This document shows, in pieces, positions 12,396 through 23,402 of a stretch of 64,000 nucleotides of DNA. The notes under the pieces were generated by a model. That model was not told the DNA's origin. It searched no databases and saw only the letters and a list, made by a program, of their open reading frames with translations. The position numbers and the translations under genes were made by a program. This DNA is from Echinometra lucunter. Its lineage: Eukaryota; Echinodermata; Echinoidea; Camarodonta; Echinometridae. The stretch spans positions 258,990 through 322,989 of the forward strand of contig CM057165.1 in assembly GCA_029962745.1 (NCBI GenBank), given 5' to 3'. The first letter of the stretch is position 1. The number at the start of each line of letters is the position of its first letter.

Positions 12396-12655
12396 GTGAA
12401 TAATATATTTCAGGGTCAACAAAATGAAAAAGAAAAAAAATGGATTATTCAAATTTTCAAAAAATGCTTTGAGATGGTTACTTAGTGCACTGCTTTACAA
12501 TAAGGATGAAAATGCAGCTAAATTGATTTCTACAGATTTCACAATGCCACTATACTCTGTGGGATGATCATCAACAGCTCTTGTAGTAATACCCTCCTGC
12601 TTGCACTGCCTCTGGATATTGATGCGAGAGTCTCTCCTGTGTGCTTGCTGACCTG
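12396..12655 (-). other. Putative 5' leader of Ig-like copy A exon 2
   Basis: A splice acceptor (tttgctttctgataccTAG, AG at 12656-12657) is kept in all three copies, so this stretch is probably the untranslated leader of the coding exon. It contains an open frame without ATG (residues QCKQEGITTRAVDDHPTEYS) that ends before the Ig start. The matching first exon is not visible because the gap follows. Confidence 0.45.
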
Positions 12656-12779
12656 CTAGGTATCAGAAAGCAAAAATTCAAATTACATACACAAACAAAA
12701 TATTTGGTTCAGAGTTGTACCAATATCTAGTAAATGATGCATAAATCAATGAGAAATATCACTGAAGGTGATTAATAAC

Positions 12780-13033
12780 TCCGCCCCAATGTGCAAGCGT
12801 ACTAAATTTCCTGTGCATTGCTCGAAAAATGAGGAAGTAGTTCGATCCTCAATATTTCCCTGATTTATCGCCATAATATGCCATTACCATGGCAACGCAG
12901 TTTCCGACACATAAAAAATATGTCGTGCACATTAACATCCCAAGACCAATGTGTGTGACAAATTCCATGAGCATTGCTCAGAAAATGAGGAAATAGTTCG
13001 ATCTGTAAGATTTGCCACGGATTTATTGCCATA

Positions 13034-13094
<61 letters not shown>

Positions 13095-13430
13095 AAATGT
13101 AACTTATGGCGCCAAATCCACTCTGTGGAGTGCTCAAAGCACATATAGAAGTGATGAAGAATTGAACAGAAATGGAAATGTTTTTACATGATTTTTAAAA
13201 GAGTCAGAGGTTAAACACTTGATGGCTTCAGAAAGGCTATTCCATATGCCGCTGCCATGCTGTTACCATGGCAATGCAGTTTCCAAAAAACATTCAAGAA
13301 ATATGTCTTGCACATTTTCAGCCCATGACCAATGCGCATGATGAATTTCATGAGCATTGCTCACAAAAATGATGAAGTAGTTTGATCCGCAAGATTTGCA
13401 ACAGATCCACCGCCCAACGTTACGCAGATT
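12780..13430. repeat. Dispersed repeat (CCATGGCAACGCAGTTTCC family), unit A copy
   Basis: Three diverged units share GAGCATTGCTC...AAAATGAGGAAGTAGTTCGAT and an ACCATGGCAACGCAGTTTCC core (near 12830, 13000 and 13367). A (TAA)n microsatellite lies at 13037-13090. Related copies are at 22390-22660, 37085-37760 and 59530-59830. This repeat also occurs outside the duplicated units, so it is an independent family. Confidence 0.6.
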
Positions 13431-13930
13431 NNNNNNNNNNNNNNNNNNNNNNNNNNNNNNNNNNNNNNNNNNNNNNNNNNNNNNNNNNNNNNNNNNNNNN
13501 NNNNNNNNNNNNNNNNNNNNNNNNNNNNNNNNNNNNNNNNNNNNNNNNNNNNNNNNNNNNNNNNNNNNNNNNNNNNNNNNNNNNNNNNNNNNNNNNNNNN
13601 NNNNNNNNNNNNNNNNNNNNNNNNNNNNNNNNNNNNNNNNNNNNNNNNNNNNNNNNNNNNNNNNNNNNNNNNNNNNNNNNNNNNNNNNNNNNNNNNNNNN
13701 NNNNNNNNNNNNNNNNNNNNNNNNNNNNNNNNNNNNNNNNNNNNNNNNNNNNNNNNNNNNNNNNNNNNNNNNNNNNNNNNNNNNNNNNNNNNNNNNNNNN
13801 NNNNNNNNNNNNNNNNNNNNNNNNNNNNNNNNNNNNNNNNNNNNNNNNNNNNNNNNNNNNNNNNNNNNNNNNNNNNNNNNNNNNNNNNNNNNNNNNNNNN
13901 NNNNNNNNNNNNNNNNNNNNNNNNNNNNNN
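13431..13930. other. Assembly gap, 500 N
   Basis: Exactly 500 N, probably a placeholder of unknown true length. It hides the right end of unit A (including the first exon of Ig-like gene A) and the left end of unit B. Confidence 0.95.
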
Positions 13931-13972
13931 TTCAAGTCACGTATTTGTGATGAATTGAACTTGAAAACCAGG

Positions 13973-14161
13973 CAGGGAAAAAAATACATGGGGGCTCAGG
14001 GCGAATTTGCCCCCGAAATGCCAAAAAGAGCCATGGTAAACTAAAAAAGAGCCCCTGAAATCCTCATAGGGTCCAATGTTAACTGTAATACAATGTAGAA
14101 AATTTAGGCTGGTGGGCTCAAAAAGTAGCCCCGGAAAAATATTAATTATATTTTTCCCCTG
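13973..14161. mobile_element. hAT-like MITE, copy in unit B
   Basis: The 189 bp counterpart of 4880-5068, with ends CAGGGAAAAAAATAC and TTTTTCCCCTG and flanks AAACCAGG / AAACCAAG. It was inherited with the duplicated unit. Confidence 0.6.
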
Positions 14162-15809
14162 AAACCAAGTATTTTTGTTGTTGCTAATGAAGAGAAAAAT
14201 AATGAATGAAGGATAGAGAGAGCTAAGGAATGAAAGAAAATTTGGGGAGAGTAATAAACACAAAATTGTTTTATCCATGACAAATTATCAATATACAACC
14301 GTTTGCTATAAATGAAGGTGAAATGCAACACATTGGAAAAGACATCATAATCATGTATATTTCCATAAAATCACTGTGTCACTTGATCACTTCTCATCAA
14401 TCTATCCCATCCATTTCAGTGAACCAGTCACCAATGAAAGTAAATGGCATGACACAGCATAACCATACATATAGGTGGCAATCCCTGAGGGGACAGAGAA
14501 CTACATGTAATTCCCTCCCCCCCCCCCTCCCTCGAGTTTTATGGCTTAATACTTTAATTTTTCTATTCTATTAGCATTTTAATTGATTTTGTATCTCTGA
14601 ACCTATTCAAAAGGTAAATGTCATGGAAATAAATTATCAAACTTGTTAATTTAGGGGAGATGTGTATACATGCATCTTCAGGGCGCTTTTTTCCCGTGCG
14701 AGGTTACCATTTGTCGGCAGTTCATCTGAACTGTCAGAAATCTATAGGCCTGCGGAAACGTTATTTCAAGACTTGCAAGTCTAAATCTATCGTCCCACTG
14801 TTTCCAGATATTCACTCATACAAAAATAGGGGAAAAAAAGGAAATAATATTGTAAAAGAGAAAGAGAAAGCAAAAAGATGAATGAAAGGAAAAAGGAAAA
14901 AAGGAAAAAAAGGAAAAACCTGCAACTCTCTCGCTTTGCTCTCTCGTATTTCGAATATCTTGACCAGTTCCAGTTATGGCACTTTTCATTAGAAAGGAAT
15001 AAGTGTTCATCTTATCCCTCTATCCAATTTATGTGCTACGTACTCTTCTACTCATAAAATGTTAGTTAACTTCAAGGATTCAAGTGGCAAGTTGGCCTAT
15101 AAATAGGTGAATTTTCAGGAACGGATTTATGTTGGTGGCTTAGTTCTTTGTTTCCGTCCTACCCGCCCCCCCCCCCCCACCTCGTTACATGAAATCGCCA
15201 CCAGCGAGCATTAACTTAAGAGAAGGGAAATCACGGGGTGGTATAGCAATATAACGTGGTATGACTTAACTCTAAAAATGACACGCTTTGGTGTCCCCCC
15301 CCCCCCCCCACCCCCAGGTTCGGATATACACCCAGGCCCTTTGGCACTGTCTCTCTCTGATTCTCTCCTCTTCATAATCTTCTCATTGCCCTCATTCTTT
15401 AATCTCTCATTCCCATCAACCTGTTCTTCCTCTGAATTTAAGTCTCCTTGTTAATATTCTCTGTGGCATGTTTTCTTTCATCTTTTTTCTCTCGCATTTT
15501 TTTTTCTCCTTTCCTCACATCTTTCCATCTCTCCCTCTCCTCTCATATATCTGTTATCTCTCATGCTATCTCCCTTTCCATATTTTTTCCCCGGTATCTC
15601 ACTGTTTATCATCCCCACCCCCCCCCCCCATCTATTTCCTTTCTGTCCGAATTCTCTCACAGGCAGTATCTTCTCTCAACCATTCACTTGCTTCACTCAT
15701 TTTCCTTGTTGAAAAGCTGCCTTCAATTACATGTTTACCAGAGAATGAAAGAACAAAATGCAATAGAATGCAGACTATAGTTACGCATTGTTGAAATGAA
15801 ATTCTAATT

Positions 15810-17150
15810 ACAATTAAATCATCTAATACAAATGGCAATGCTGAAAATCAAAACATTAAATATCAATTTAGAAATTTAGAGACATAAATGTACAAACCAT
15901 TAATTAGATATTTTTTGTATATATGTTACAAAGACAGATCAATGGGGTTCTCATCATATAAGAACAAAATTAATGCATCAAAAATATATTGACATATGTA
16001 GAGAAAACTGTATATAACCCAAAATTTGTAAGTTACAGTGCCATACCAGTATTGCACAGCAAACAACACAATGAATTATATTCAGTTTACAATTAAATCA
16101 TCTAATACAAATGGCAATGCTGAAAATCAAAAAATTAAATATCAATTTAGAAAATTTAGACATAAATGTACAAACCGTTAATTAGATAGTCTGTTATGTA
16201 ACAAAGACAGATAAATGGCGTTCTCATCATTTAAGAACAAAATTAATGTATCAAAAATATATTCACATATGTAGAGAAAACTGTATATGATCACAAATTC
16301 TGTAAGTGACATTGTCATACCATTATTGCATAATGATATATTTCATTACAAACATTTCATAAGAACAATTAATGTATCAAAAATATATTCACATATGTAG
16401 AGAAAACTGTATATGATCACAAATTCTGTAAGTGACATTGTCATACCATTATTGCATAATGATATATTTCATTACAAACATTTCATAAGAACAATTAATG
16501 TATCAAAAATATATTCACATATGTAGAGAAAACTGTATATGATCACAAATTCTGTAAGTGACATTGTCATACCATTATTGCATAATGATATATTTCATTA
16601 CAAACATTTCATAAGAACAATTAATGTATCAAAAATATATTCACATATGTAGAGAAAACTGTATATGATCACAAATTCTGTAAGTGACATTGTCATACCA
16701 TTATTGCATAATGATATATTTCATTACAAACATTTCATAAGAACAATTAATGTATCAAAAATATATTCACATATGTAGAGAAAACTGTATATGATCACAA
16801 ATTCTGTAAGTGACATTGTCATACCATTATTGCATAATGATATATTTCATTACTGATATATTTCATTACAAACATTTCATAAGAACAATTAATGTATCAA
16901 AAATATATTCACATATGTAGAGAAAACTGTATATGATCACAAATTCTGTAAGTGACATTGTCATACCATTATTGCATAATGATATATTTCATTAATGATA
17001 TATTTCATTACAAACATTTCATAAGAACAATTAATGTATCAAAAATATATTCACATATGTAGAGAAAACTGTATATGATCACAAATTCTGTAAGTGACAT
17101 TGTCATACCATTATTGCATAATGATATATTTCATTACAAACATTTCATGC
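15810..17150. repeat. Tandem array, about seven 126-142 bp units plus diverged older units
   Basis: AAGAACAATTAATGTATC recurs at 16361, 16487, 16613, 16739, 16881 and 17023. The period is 126 bp, or 142 bp where a 16 bp piece (GATATATTTCATTA-type) is duplicated. Units are almost identical, so amplification is recent. More diverged copies lie at about 15880-16020 and 16140-16340. Unit A has a single copy (about 7190-7400). The array is noncoding, and repeat length and AT content exclude a CRISPR. Confidence 0.85.
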
Positions 17151-17778
17151 ATCCATGCAAAGAAATATTTGAAATGACAATTGCATGGGGAAAAAAAGCT
17201 GAAAGACAAGGCTGTACATAATGTTGTTGATAAAATATTGTTTGTTTGTTTGTTTGTTTGTTTTTTTTCACCAAGGGATAGCTTCTTCATTATTATTCTC
17301 TATTCTCTTAATTTGGCACATACATAGATACATGCACAATAATCATGATCCAAAATTGTAATTTACAATGCTGGAACTAACAAATAATGAAACAATATGA
17401 TACAACTTTGTTAATGAGAAATGTCTAAGTTGCTTAAAAGGAATAAAAGCAACTTCAGTCACAATGACCATCAGGATTTTCTTCTTGACTTTATACATGT
17501 ATAGGGAAACATGATTAGGTCCATCCCAACAGACTGACATATATTATTACAAACCGGTCTAAAATGGATTGTAATGAAGTCTGTATAAAAGTGAAAACGT
17601 GGCATTATGTCAAAAGACCAGTTGGGGTATACAACTAATGGGTTACCTCATTTAAAAAAAAAAAATCAGGGTGATTCACTTTGGAAAGGAAAACAAATTA
17701 AAAATATTTGGTTAACATGAAACATAATGAATTTCAGACTACTTAGATAATATTCCACATCTTATACACTCACATGTA

Positions 17779-18139
17779 CAGTCCGACCTCGCTTATCCAG
17801 CCGCGTCGGGACAGGTGCCCATCCCTTTAAGTGAAATGGCCGGATATGAGAGTAATATAGTGGGACACCTTTTCTACGAAAATGTGTAAGGTAGAACAAG
17901 CTATTAGCTGTAAAATATCTATTTCCTTGGTGTTGTGGATGATTGCATGATCAATAATATCTTTGATTTTATGAGATGAAAATAAAAGGAAATAAAATGG
18001 AAAATTGCCCACAATGTTTCTGTCTCCCAGGCTTTTAGGTGAATTGGATGAAGAATAAAAGAGGGAAGCTGGCCAGGAGACGCGGCCGGTTAATAGAGGA
18101 GTTCGGATAAATGAAGGCCGGATAAGCGAGGTCGGACTG
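17779..18139. mobile_element. pogo/Tc1-like MITE, first copy in unit B
   Basis: Ends are CAGTCCGACCTCGCTTATCC and GGATAAGCGAGGTCGGACTG, a 20 bp perfect inverted repeat, flanked by TA. It is orthologous to 8831-9177 in unit A. Confidence 0.7.
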
Positions 18140-18789
18140 TATGTAAATGACATCACAATAGAGTAATAATTGTTGGCACATATACTATACCTACAGTGTA
18201 CTTGTATTTCATCTTGCAAATCCTTATAAATAAGTTATAAGATGTAATTCTTCTTTCCAATCAAAATTCAAAATTACTCATTACTACTCATGAATACATA
18301 TTTTTCAATGGTATGAAAGATGTCTGATTTTTTTTTTCCACGAGATTGTATTTGTAAAAAAAAATAATTGTAAACATGTATATACATTGTACATAAAAGG
18401 AATGCAAACATTATCATTTTACCACAAATTATACATTTTTACCACATGTAGCTATACCTACATGGGTGTCTCACTCTTTTGTTGTAAGCAGGGTAGGAGT
18501 CTATACATATATTGTATGATTCGTGTAAGCTACACATAAACTGGTTACTTGGATAAAATGCATGAAAACAAGTACAGTATGAAATGAACATCACTTAAAT
18601 TTCAGTTATAATGTACAACGGGAGAAGATCTTTCCTTCAAGGCACAATGTAATGATTTAACACAAAAATTACAACTTTATAAGATCTCACTACAATGAAA
18701 TTGAGATGGCATTACAAATGAGATGAATACATACATGTACTTAGTATCAAAGTTAACAAGAAATATAGATGACGTTTCTTTTCGAGATA

Positions 18790-19560
18790 GACAGCTTTTT
18801 ACATACAATTTCAGCCTACGTAGATAATATTCCACATCTTACACACTCACATGTACAGTCCAACCTTGCTTATCTGTCCACGTCGGGACAGGTGCCCATC
18901 CGTATAAGTGAAATGGCCAGATATGAGAGCAACATAGTGGGACACCTTTTCTATGACAATGTATAGGGTAGAGCAGTCTATTTGCTGTAAAATATCTATT
19001 TTCTTGGTGTTGTGGATGATTGTAAATGATCAGTAATATCTTTCTGCTTGTACAAGACGGAAATGAAATAAAATAAAACAGAAAATTGCCCACTATTTCT
19101 TTCATCTCCCAGGATTTTTAGGTGAATTGCATGAAGAATAAAAGAGGGAAGCTGGCTGGGAGATGCAGCCGGTTAATAGAGGAGTTCGGATAAATGAAGG
19201 CCGGATAAGCGAGGTCGGATTGTATGTAAATGACATCACAATAGAGTAATAATTGTTGACACATTTACTATACCTACAGTGTACTTGCATTTCACCTTGC
19301 AAATCCTTATAAATAAGTTATAAAACATACTTGGATAAATGCATGAAAACAAGTACAGAATGAAATTAACATCACTTAAATGTCAGTTATAATGTACACT
19401 TAAGGCACAATGTATTGATTTAAAACAAAAAGTACAACTTTATAAGAGGTCTAAATTCTTACTACAATGAAATTAACATGGCATTACAAATGAGATGAAT
19501 ACATACATGTACTTAGTATCAAAGTTAACAAGAAATATAGATGACGTTTCTTTTCGAGAT
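18790..19560. repeat. Local duplication inside unit B (second MITE copy and flanks)
   Basis: Sequence before and after the MITE (TAGATAATATTCCACATCTT at 17742 and 18815; AAGTTAACAAGAAATATAGA near 18749 and 19523) is present twice with a period of about 1.07 kb. Unit A has it once (near 8795 and 10340). The second copy is shortened. This secondary duplication followed the A/B event. Confidence 0.6.
18856..19222. mobile_element. pogo/Tc1-like MITE, second copy in unit B
   Basis: A 367 bp element with ends CAGTCCAACCTTGCTTATC and GATAAGCGAGGTCGGATTG, flanked by TA. Its extra flanking homology shows that it arose by segmental duplication rather than by a new transposition. Confidence 0.6.
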
Positions 19561-20859
19561 AGACAGTTTTTTACATACAAGTATTTTACACTTGATGACA
19601 AAGAATCAAAGCGTTTTGATTTTACTAAATTCACCTAAAGCTAAAACTCGACAAAATGGGCCTTATTGTTAAAGGAAGTTTAGTAATGAGTCACAATCTG
19701 TATTTCTCAACAGAAAGCTTTACCAACATCTGCAAGGATTAGACTTAACCTACTGTAACAGGCGATAAAGGTTTACCATGTAGTCAAATAAGAACAAGAA
19801 GTGGTTACTATGCAAAACTGCTGCAATGCAAAATCATACCTACCAACCCTGCAAGTCAAGAAATTAAACGAGTCATTAAGAAACTGTCAAAACAGGGACA
19901 TTCCTGAATTTCTTACATATTACTATAAACAGATTTTTCTAAAAATAGGGACATAGGATCATCAAGGGTGGAAACTGCTCTTTCTTTTGCCCTGAACAGG
20001 GACTGTCCTTAACAAATAGAGACACTTGGTAGGTCTGCAAAATACAAATCCCATTGTTGATTCCCATTACCGGTACTGTGTCAATCTGCACTCATTGCAG
20101 GCCTATGATTGTGCTAATCAATCACAGCAAATGAGTTGAAAGTCATCATAGCTGAAGGTTAGATTTTTGCTTTGTATCTGCTTTATCCAAAATATCTCAA
20201 GGGATACACGTGGCAAGAAAGGTCCAGTAGCATCCATCTACATGTTAATTCATAATGATACAAATTCTGAATACCGGTAATCTCATTTCAGAATGACTGG
20301 GAAATACCAATGGGATAGCAGGATGTTAAAATTTGAAGGAAAAAAAAAACAAAAAAAAAAACAACCAAACAAACAAACAAAATTCTTGGTTCTTTTTGTT
20401 CATTTTCTATTTTCTGTATTTCAGTTGGGGGTGGCAGTACTACCTTCAAACCATTTGGAGAGTCTAGTTAGATTAGTTAGATTATCAAGAAGATAAACTG
20501 GTGACTTGTAAGGTACTTTCATCTACCATTCACCTTCATGATGCTCATGATGCTTCAATATTACCCCCACATGATCATTTCCAGCGGTAGAAGTATTCAT
20601 TCCTACCAGGGTAACTGTTAACATGTACCCAAGTTGAGAGTGGCAAATGTGGATTAATATCTTGCATTATGACTTACACATGCAAGTGCCATGCAAAGAT
20701 TTGCACTATGGCTTACACATTTGTAGAGTTCAAACACTTGACTACTACAACACATCTAAATCATTTCTGTCTTAGAGCACTGTATGTGTATTAAGCAAAG
20801 CACATACAGTACTTCCACCTCTACATACTACTTTCAATGACACATTCCTTTATCAGGAT

Positions 20860-20865
20860 TTTATT
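20860..20865 (-). terminator. Poly(A) signal of Ig-like gene copy B
   Basis: AATAAA on the minus strand about 100 bp past the stop. It is conserved in position with copy A (11290-11295). Confidence 0.5.
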
Positions 20866-20960
20866 TTTCATATCATTTATACATGATTATATTTTGGAAC
20901 AATTAATTAAAACAACTTTAAGAATATCTATCTTGCTTCACTTTGTCTTGGATTCTCTAA

Positions 20961-21962
20961 CTATATTTCTGCAATGAATGATTTCTGTTCGCCTTTTACT
21001 GTTTTACCATTTGCTAGCTTATTTTGATGTCTCTTGAAATAACAGACTGTAATAGCATTGGAAACAATAATAACCAAAATTAGGAAACAAATGACTACAA
21101 TTAGCACAAACATAGCTTTACTGGAAGTGATCTTTTGGGAAGTAATTGTTGAACTTGTTAGGGCTTCAGTGTTACTATGTGAAGTGGATTCCAAATCAAT
21201 GTCTTTGATAGGGTGCTGGGAAAATGCTGGATATGGTATTGCAGTTGTAGGAGGACAAGGGTCTTTGACATTTGTGACTTGCTTATTCTGTATGGGATCC
21301 CATACAGAGTCCTTACATTCACATCTGTCTTTAATACGACTTACGGGACAAGAGCAGCAATACACTAAGTCTCCTAATTTAGCTGACAAAGTCTGACTTA
21401 GAGTTTCATCATGTTCTTTAGGAGCATTCAAAGGGAGTATCTCTGTGCCATTTTGATAGCACATAATAAACCCTTCAATAGTCCCAACAGGAGCTGTACA
21501 CTGCAGTCTGACCCAGTCTTGATCAATGTACTCCTCACTCAATGAACATGATGCCTTACCAGGAGGATATGAAACAAGCAACAAAATTCTGTCCTCTTCA
21601 TATAGTGTGGGATCATGCTTGTAAGCAGTGAGGATGTATCCACCTCTGTCATCTTTTGTGACAGGATTGATTGTAAGGTACACAAAACAGATTTTACCAT
21701 CAGTCTCATGTTCAAGCTTTAAATTGGAGGATGAGGGAGGAGTTGAACTTGTAGAATCGTATAATAGGGCAGCATTGCCACGCCGAAGTGTGACTTGTGT
21801 ACTGTTACAGGAATAGCTGAAATTGAGGAATGCGACATCTCCCTCTACCACATTCAATGTTGTAAACTTACATTCAGTCATTTCAGTGAATGTGGCGAAT
21901 ATAACCAAGACAAAAGCAACATATTTTGTTGGAATCCCTTCCATCTTCAAGAATATATTCAT
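20961..21962 (-). CDS. Ig-like type I membrane receptor, copy B (intact frame)
   Basis: The likely start is MNIFLKMEGIPTK at 21962, because this stretch is kept in copies A and C; MEGIPTK (21941) is an alternative. The frame itself is open from 21989. Order (numbering from the 21989 ATG): signal peptide about 17-40; first Ig-like domain 41-139 with C61, C101 and the tyrosine-corner DRGGY, but no cysteine two residues after that Tyr; second Ig-like domain 140-228 with C148, C164, C177 and a CCSC cluster at 211-214; Ser/Thr/Pro-rich stalk 229-291; membrane helix 293-317; short basic tail. N-glycosylation sites are NFS, NST and NGT. The whole coding region is one exon. A TAG replaces a tail codon of copy A, removing the last 12 residues. 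There is no ITAM or ITIM. A cell-surface recognition role is inferred; the ligand is unknown. Confidence 0.8.
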   Translation of the reverse strand: MNIFLKMEGIPTKYVAFVLVIFATFTEMTECKFTTLNVVEGDVAFLNFSYSCNSTQVTLRRGNAALLYDSTSSTPPSSSNLKLEHETDGKICFVYLTINPVTKDDRGGYILTAYKHDPTLYEEDRILLLVSYPPGKASCSLSEEYIDQDWVRLQCTAPVGTIEGFIMCYQNGTEILPLNAPKEHDETLSQTLSAKLGDLVYCCSCPVSRIKDRCECKDSVWDPIQNKQVTNVKDPCPPTTAIPYPAFSQHPIKDIDLESTSHSNTEALTSSTITSQKITSSKAMFVLIVVICFLILVIIVSNAITVCYFKRHQNKLANGKTVKGEQKSFIAEI

Positions 21963-22227
21963 ATGAAAAACATATTTCTGGGTAAACAAAATGACAAAGA
22001 AAAAACAGATTATTCAAATATTTCTTTGAGATGGTTACTTAGTACATGTACACTTCTTTACAATAAGGACGAAAATGCAGCAAAGTGCCTAAAATTGATT
22101 TCCACAGATTTCACACTGCCACTATACTCTGTGGGATGATCATCAACAGCTCTTGTAGTAATACCCTCGTACTTGCACTGCCTCTGGATATTATTGTGAG
22201 AGCCTCTCCAGTATGCTTGATGATCTG
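21963..22227 (-). other. Putative 5' leader in exon 2 of Ig-like copy B
   Basis: The acceptor AG is at 22228-22229 after a T-rich tract. The leader holds an ATG-less open frame (residues QCKYEGITTRAVDDHPTEYS) with a stop before the receptor start. Copies A and C have the same frame, but the differences are largely amino-acid-changing, so coding constraint is doubtful. Confidence 0.45.
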
Positions 22228-23066
22228 CTAGGTAACAGAAAGCAAAAATTCAAATTACATACACATACAAAAACATCAGTTGGTTCAGAGCTGTACCAAT
22301 TTTACTCCATGGATGTGATCCCATGTCTGATATCAGCTCATATCTAGTAAATGATGCATAAATCAATGAGAAATATCACTGAAGGTGATTAATACCCCCA
22401 CCCCAATGTGCATGCTAGATTTTCTGTGCATTGCTTGAAAAATGAGGAATTGGTTCGATCCTCAATATTATTCTGCATAATATGTCGTTACCATGGCAAT
22501 GCAGTTCCTGACAAATTAAAAATATGTCTTGCACATTTACATCCTAAGACTAATGTGTGTGACAAATTCCATGAGCACTGCTCGAAAAATGAGGAAGTAG
22601 TTTGATCTGCAAGATTTGCAATGGACCAACCGCCCGACCATACGCTGATTCCTACATGTACCTCCTTCTAACTTTGTTTGGCGGGGGGTATAATGAAAGC
22701 TTAGGGTGAGAAAGACCAGATGTAAATCAGGAACAGATACTCTCTTACTTTCTTCCACACATAAATGGCACATGAACATGTTTGGTGTACAGTTTGGTTC
22801 TAAAATATTCCATTCTGTCCAACACTCAACCTTCCATGTGCAACACAATGAACTTTAACTGCTAAACAACATTTTACTAGAACTTAAAGTCAAACTGGCT
22901 TCCCTCCTAACATACATGTATCTCTGTATCTTTATATCTTGCTTGCAATCTTCTTTGAGTATCTTACAGCCCAATGCTATAAGGCTACACAATTAGGCAT
23001 TTTCACATAATAATTTTATTCCCTTTAATGTAAATAGAGATTAAGAAGCATGAAAGAATAGCTTAC
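22228..23066 (-). other. Putative intron of Ig-like gene copy B
   Basis: Lies between the donor GTAAGC (GCTTAC on +, 23061-23066) and the acceptor at 22228-22229. It contains the dispersed CCATGGCAACGCAG-type repeat (22390-22660). No coding sequence is seen. Confidence 0.45.
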
Positions 23067-23180
23067 CAGAGTCTTCGTACTGGTGGAAGGTAGCTCAGTG
23101 GAGAAATGCTGAAGGAAAGAGCCCAATCTTTCTGGAGCAAGCACATGTACTTAGGGTCTAGGTTTGACTGACCTTAGTAA
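23067..23180 (-). other. Putative noncoding exon 1 and promoter-proximal region of Ig-like copy B
   Basis: On the minus strand the sequence ends ACGAAGACTCTG followed by the donor GTAAGCT. Copy C has the same arrangement (donor at 38140-38145). The upstream side (23160-23205) is also conserved with 38240-38300, so the promoter probably moved with the duplications. The 5' end is not defined. No TATA element can be assigned. Confidence 0.4.
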
Positions 23181-23402
23181 TTCTGAAATATAAGAGATAA
23201 AAATTAATTATTTTTTTCCCTGGCTTAAGTACAAGTAACGTCTTCATTCAGCCCAGCTTAGAACATCAAACGCCTGAGCAACGTCTGCTTAAGCATGAGT
23301 AACAAACGAAACGGATGGAAAACTTCTGAAATAAGTGTATCAACATTCACTTTCCGTCTTATCAAAGGCCAAGCTCTGCTCATCACATCACAACGTAGTA
23401 GC

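Larger units (their letters stand above)
4838..13430. repeat. Tandem duplication unit A (carries Ig-like gene copy A)
   Basis: From 4838 onward the sequence matches, in the same order and orientation, the sequence that starts right after the gap at 13931. Matching landmarks include 4880/13973, 5580/14660, 7190/15877, 8365/17309, 11365/20938, 12395/21962 and 13430/22650. The offset is about 9.1 to 9.6 kb. Differences are mostly substitutions plus discrete insertions: the 370 bp MITE at 6811, the TTAA element at 7546, the inverted-repeat insert at 9741, and local tandem arrays. The right end of unit A is lost in the gap, so the first (noncoding) exon of its Ig-like gene is not seen. Confidence 0.85.
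13931..23205. repeat. Tandem duplication unit B (carries Ig-like gene copy B)
   Basis: The homologue of 4838-13430, extending further to the first exon and putative promoter of the Ig gene. The right limit near 23205 is inferred because homology with copy C (38140-38300) stops there. Compared with unit A it lacks the inserts at 6811, 7546 and 9741. It has gained a 126 bp tandem array (about 16350-17150) and a local duplication holding a second pogo-like MITE. Confidence 0.8.

Noticed and set aside
12865..13144. Tyr- or Leu-rich small proteins
   Set aside because: They are translations of the (TAA)n microsatellite.
13382..14044. Long open frames across the first gap
   Set aside because: The residues are translations of N. 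The only real sequence belongs to a hAT-like MITE and flanking noncoding DNA.
16350..17150. Regular repeats resembling a CRISPR array
   Set aside because: The 126-142 bp units are contiguous with no unique spacers, in an animal genome. They are a tandem array.
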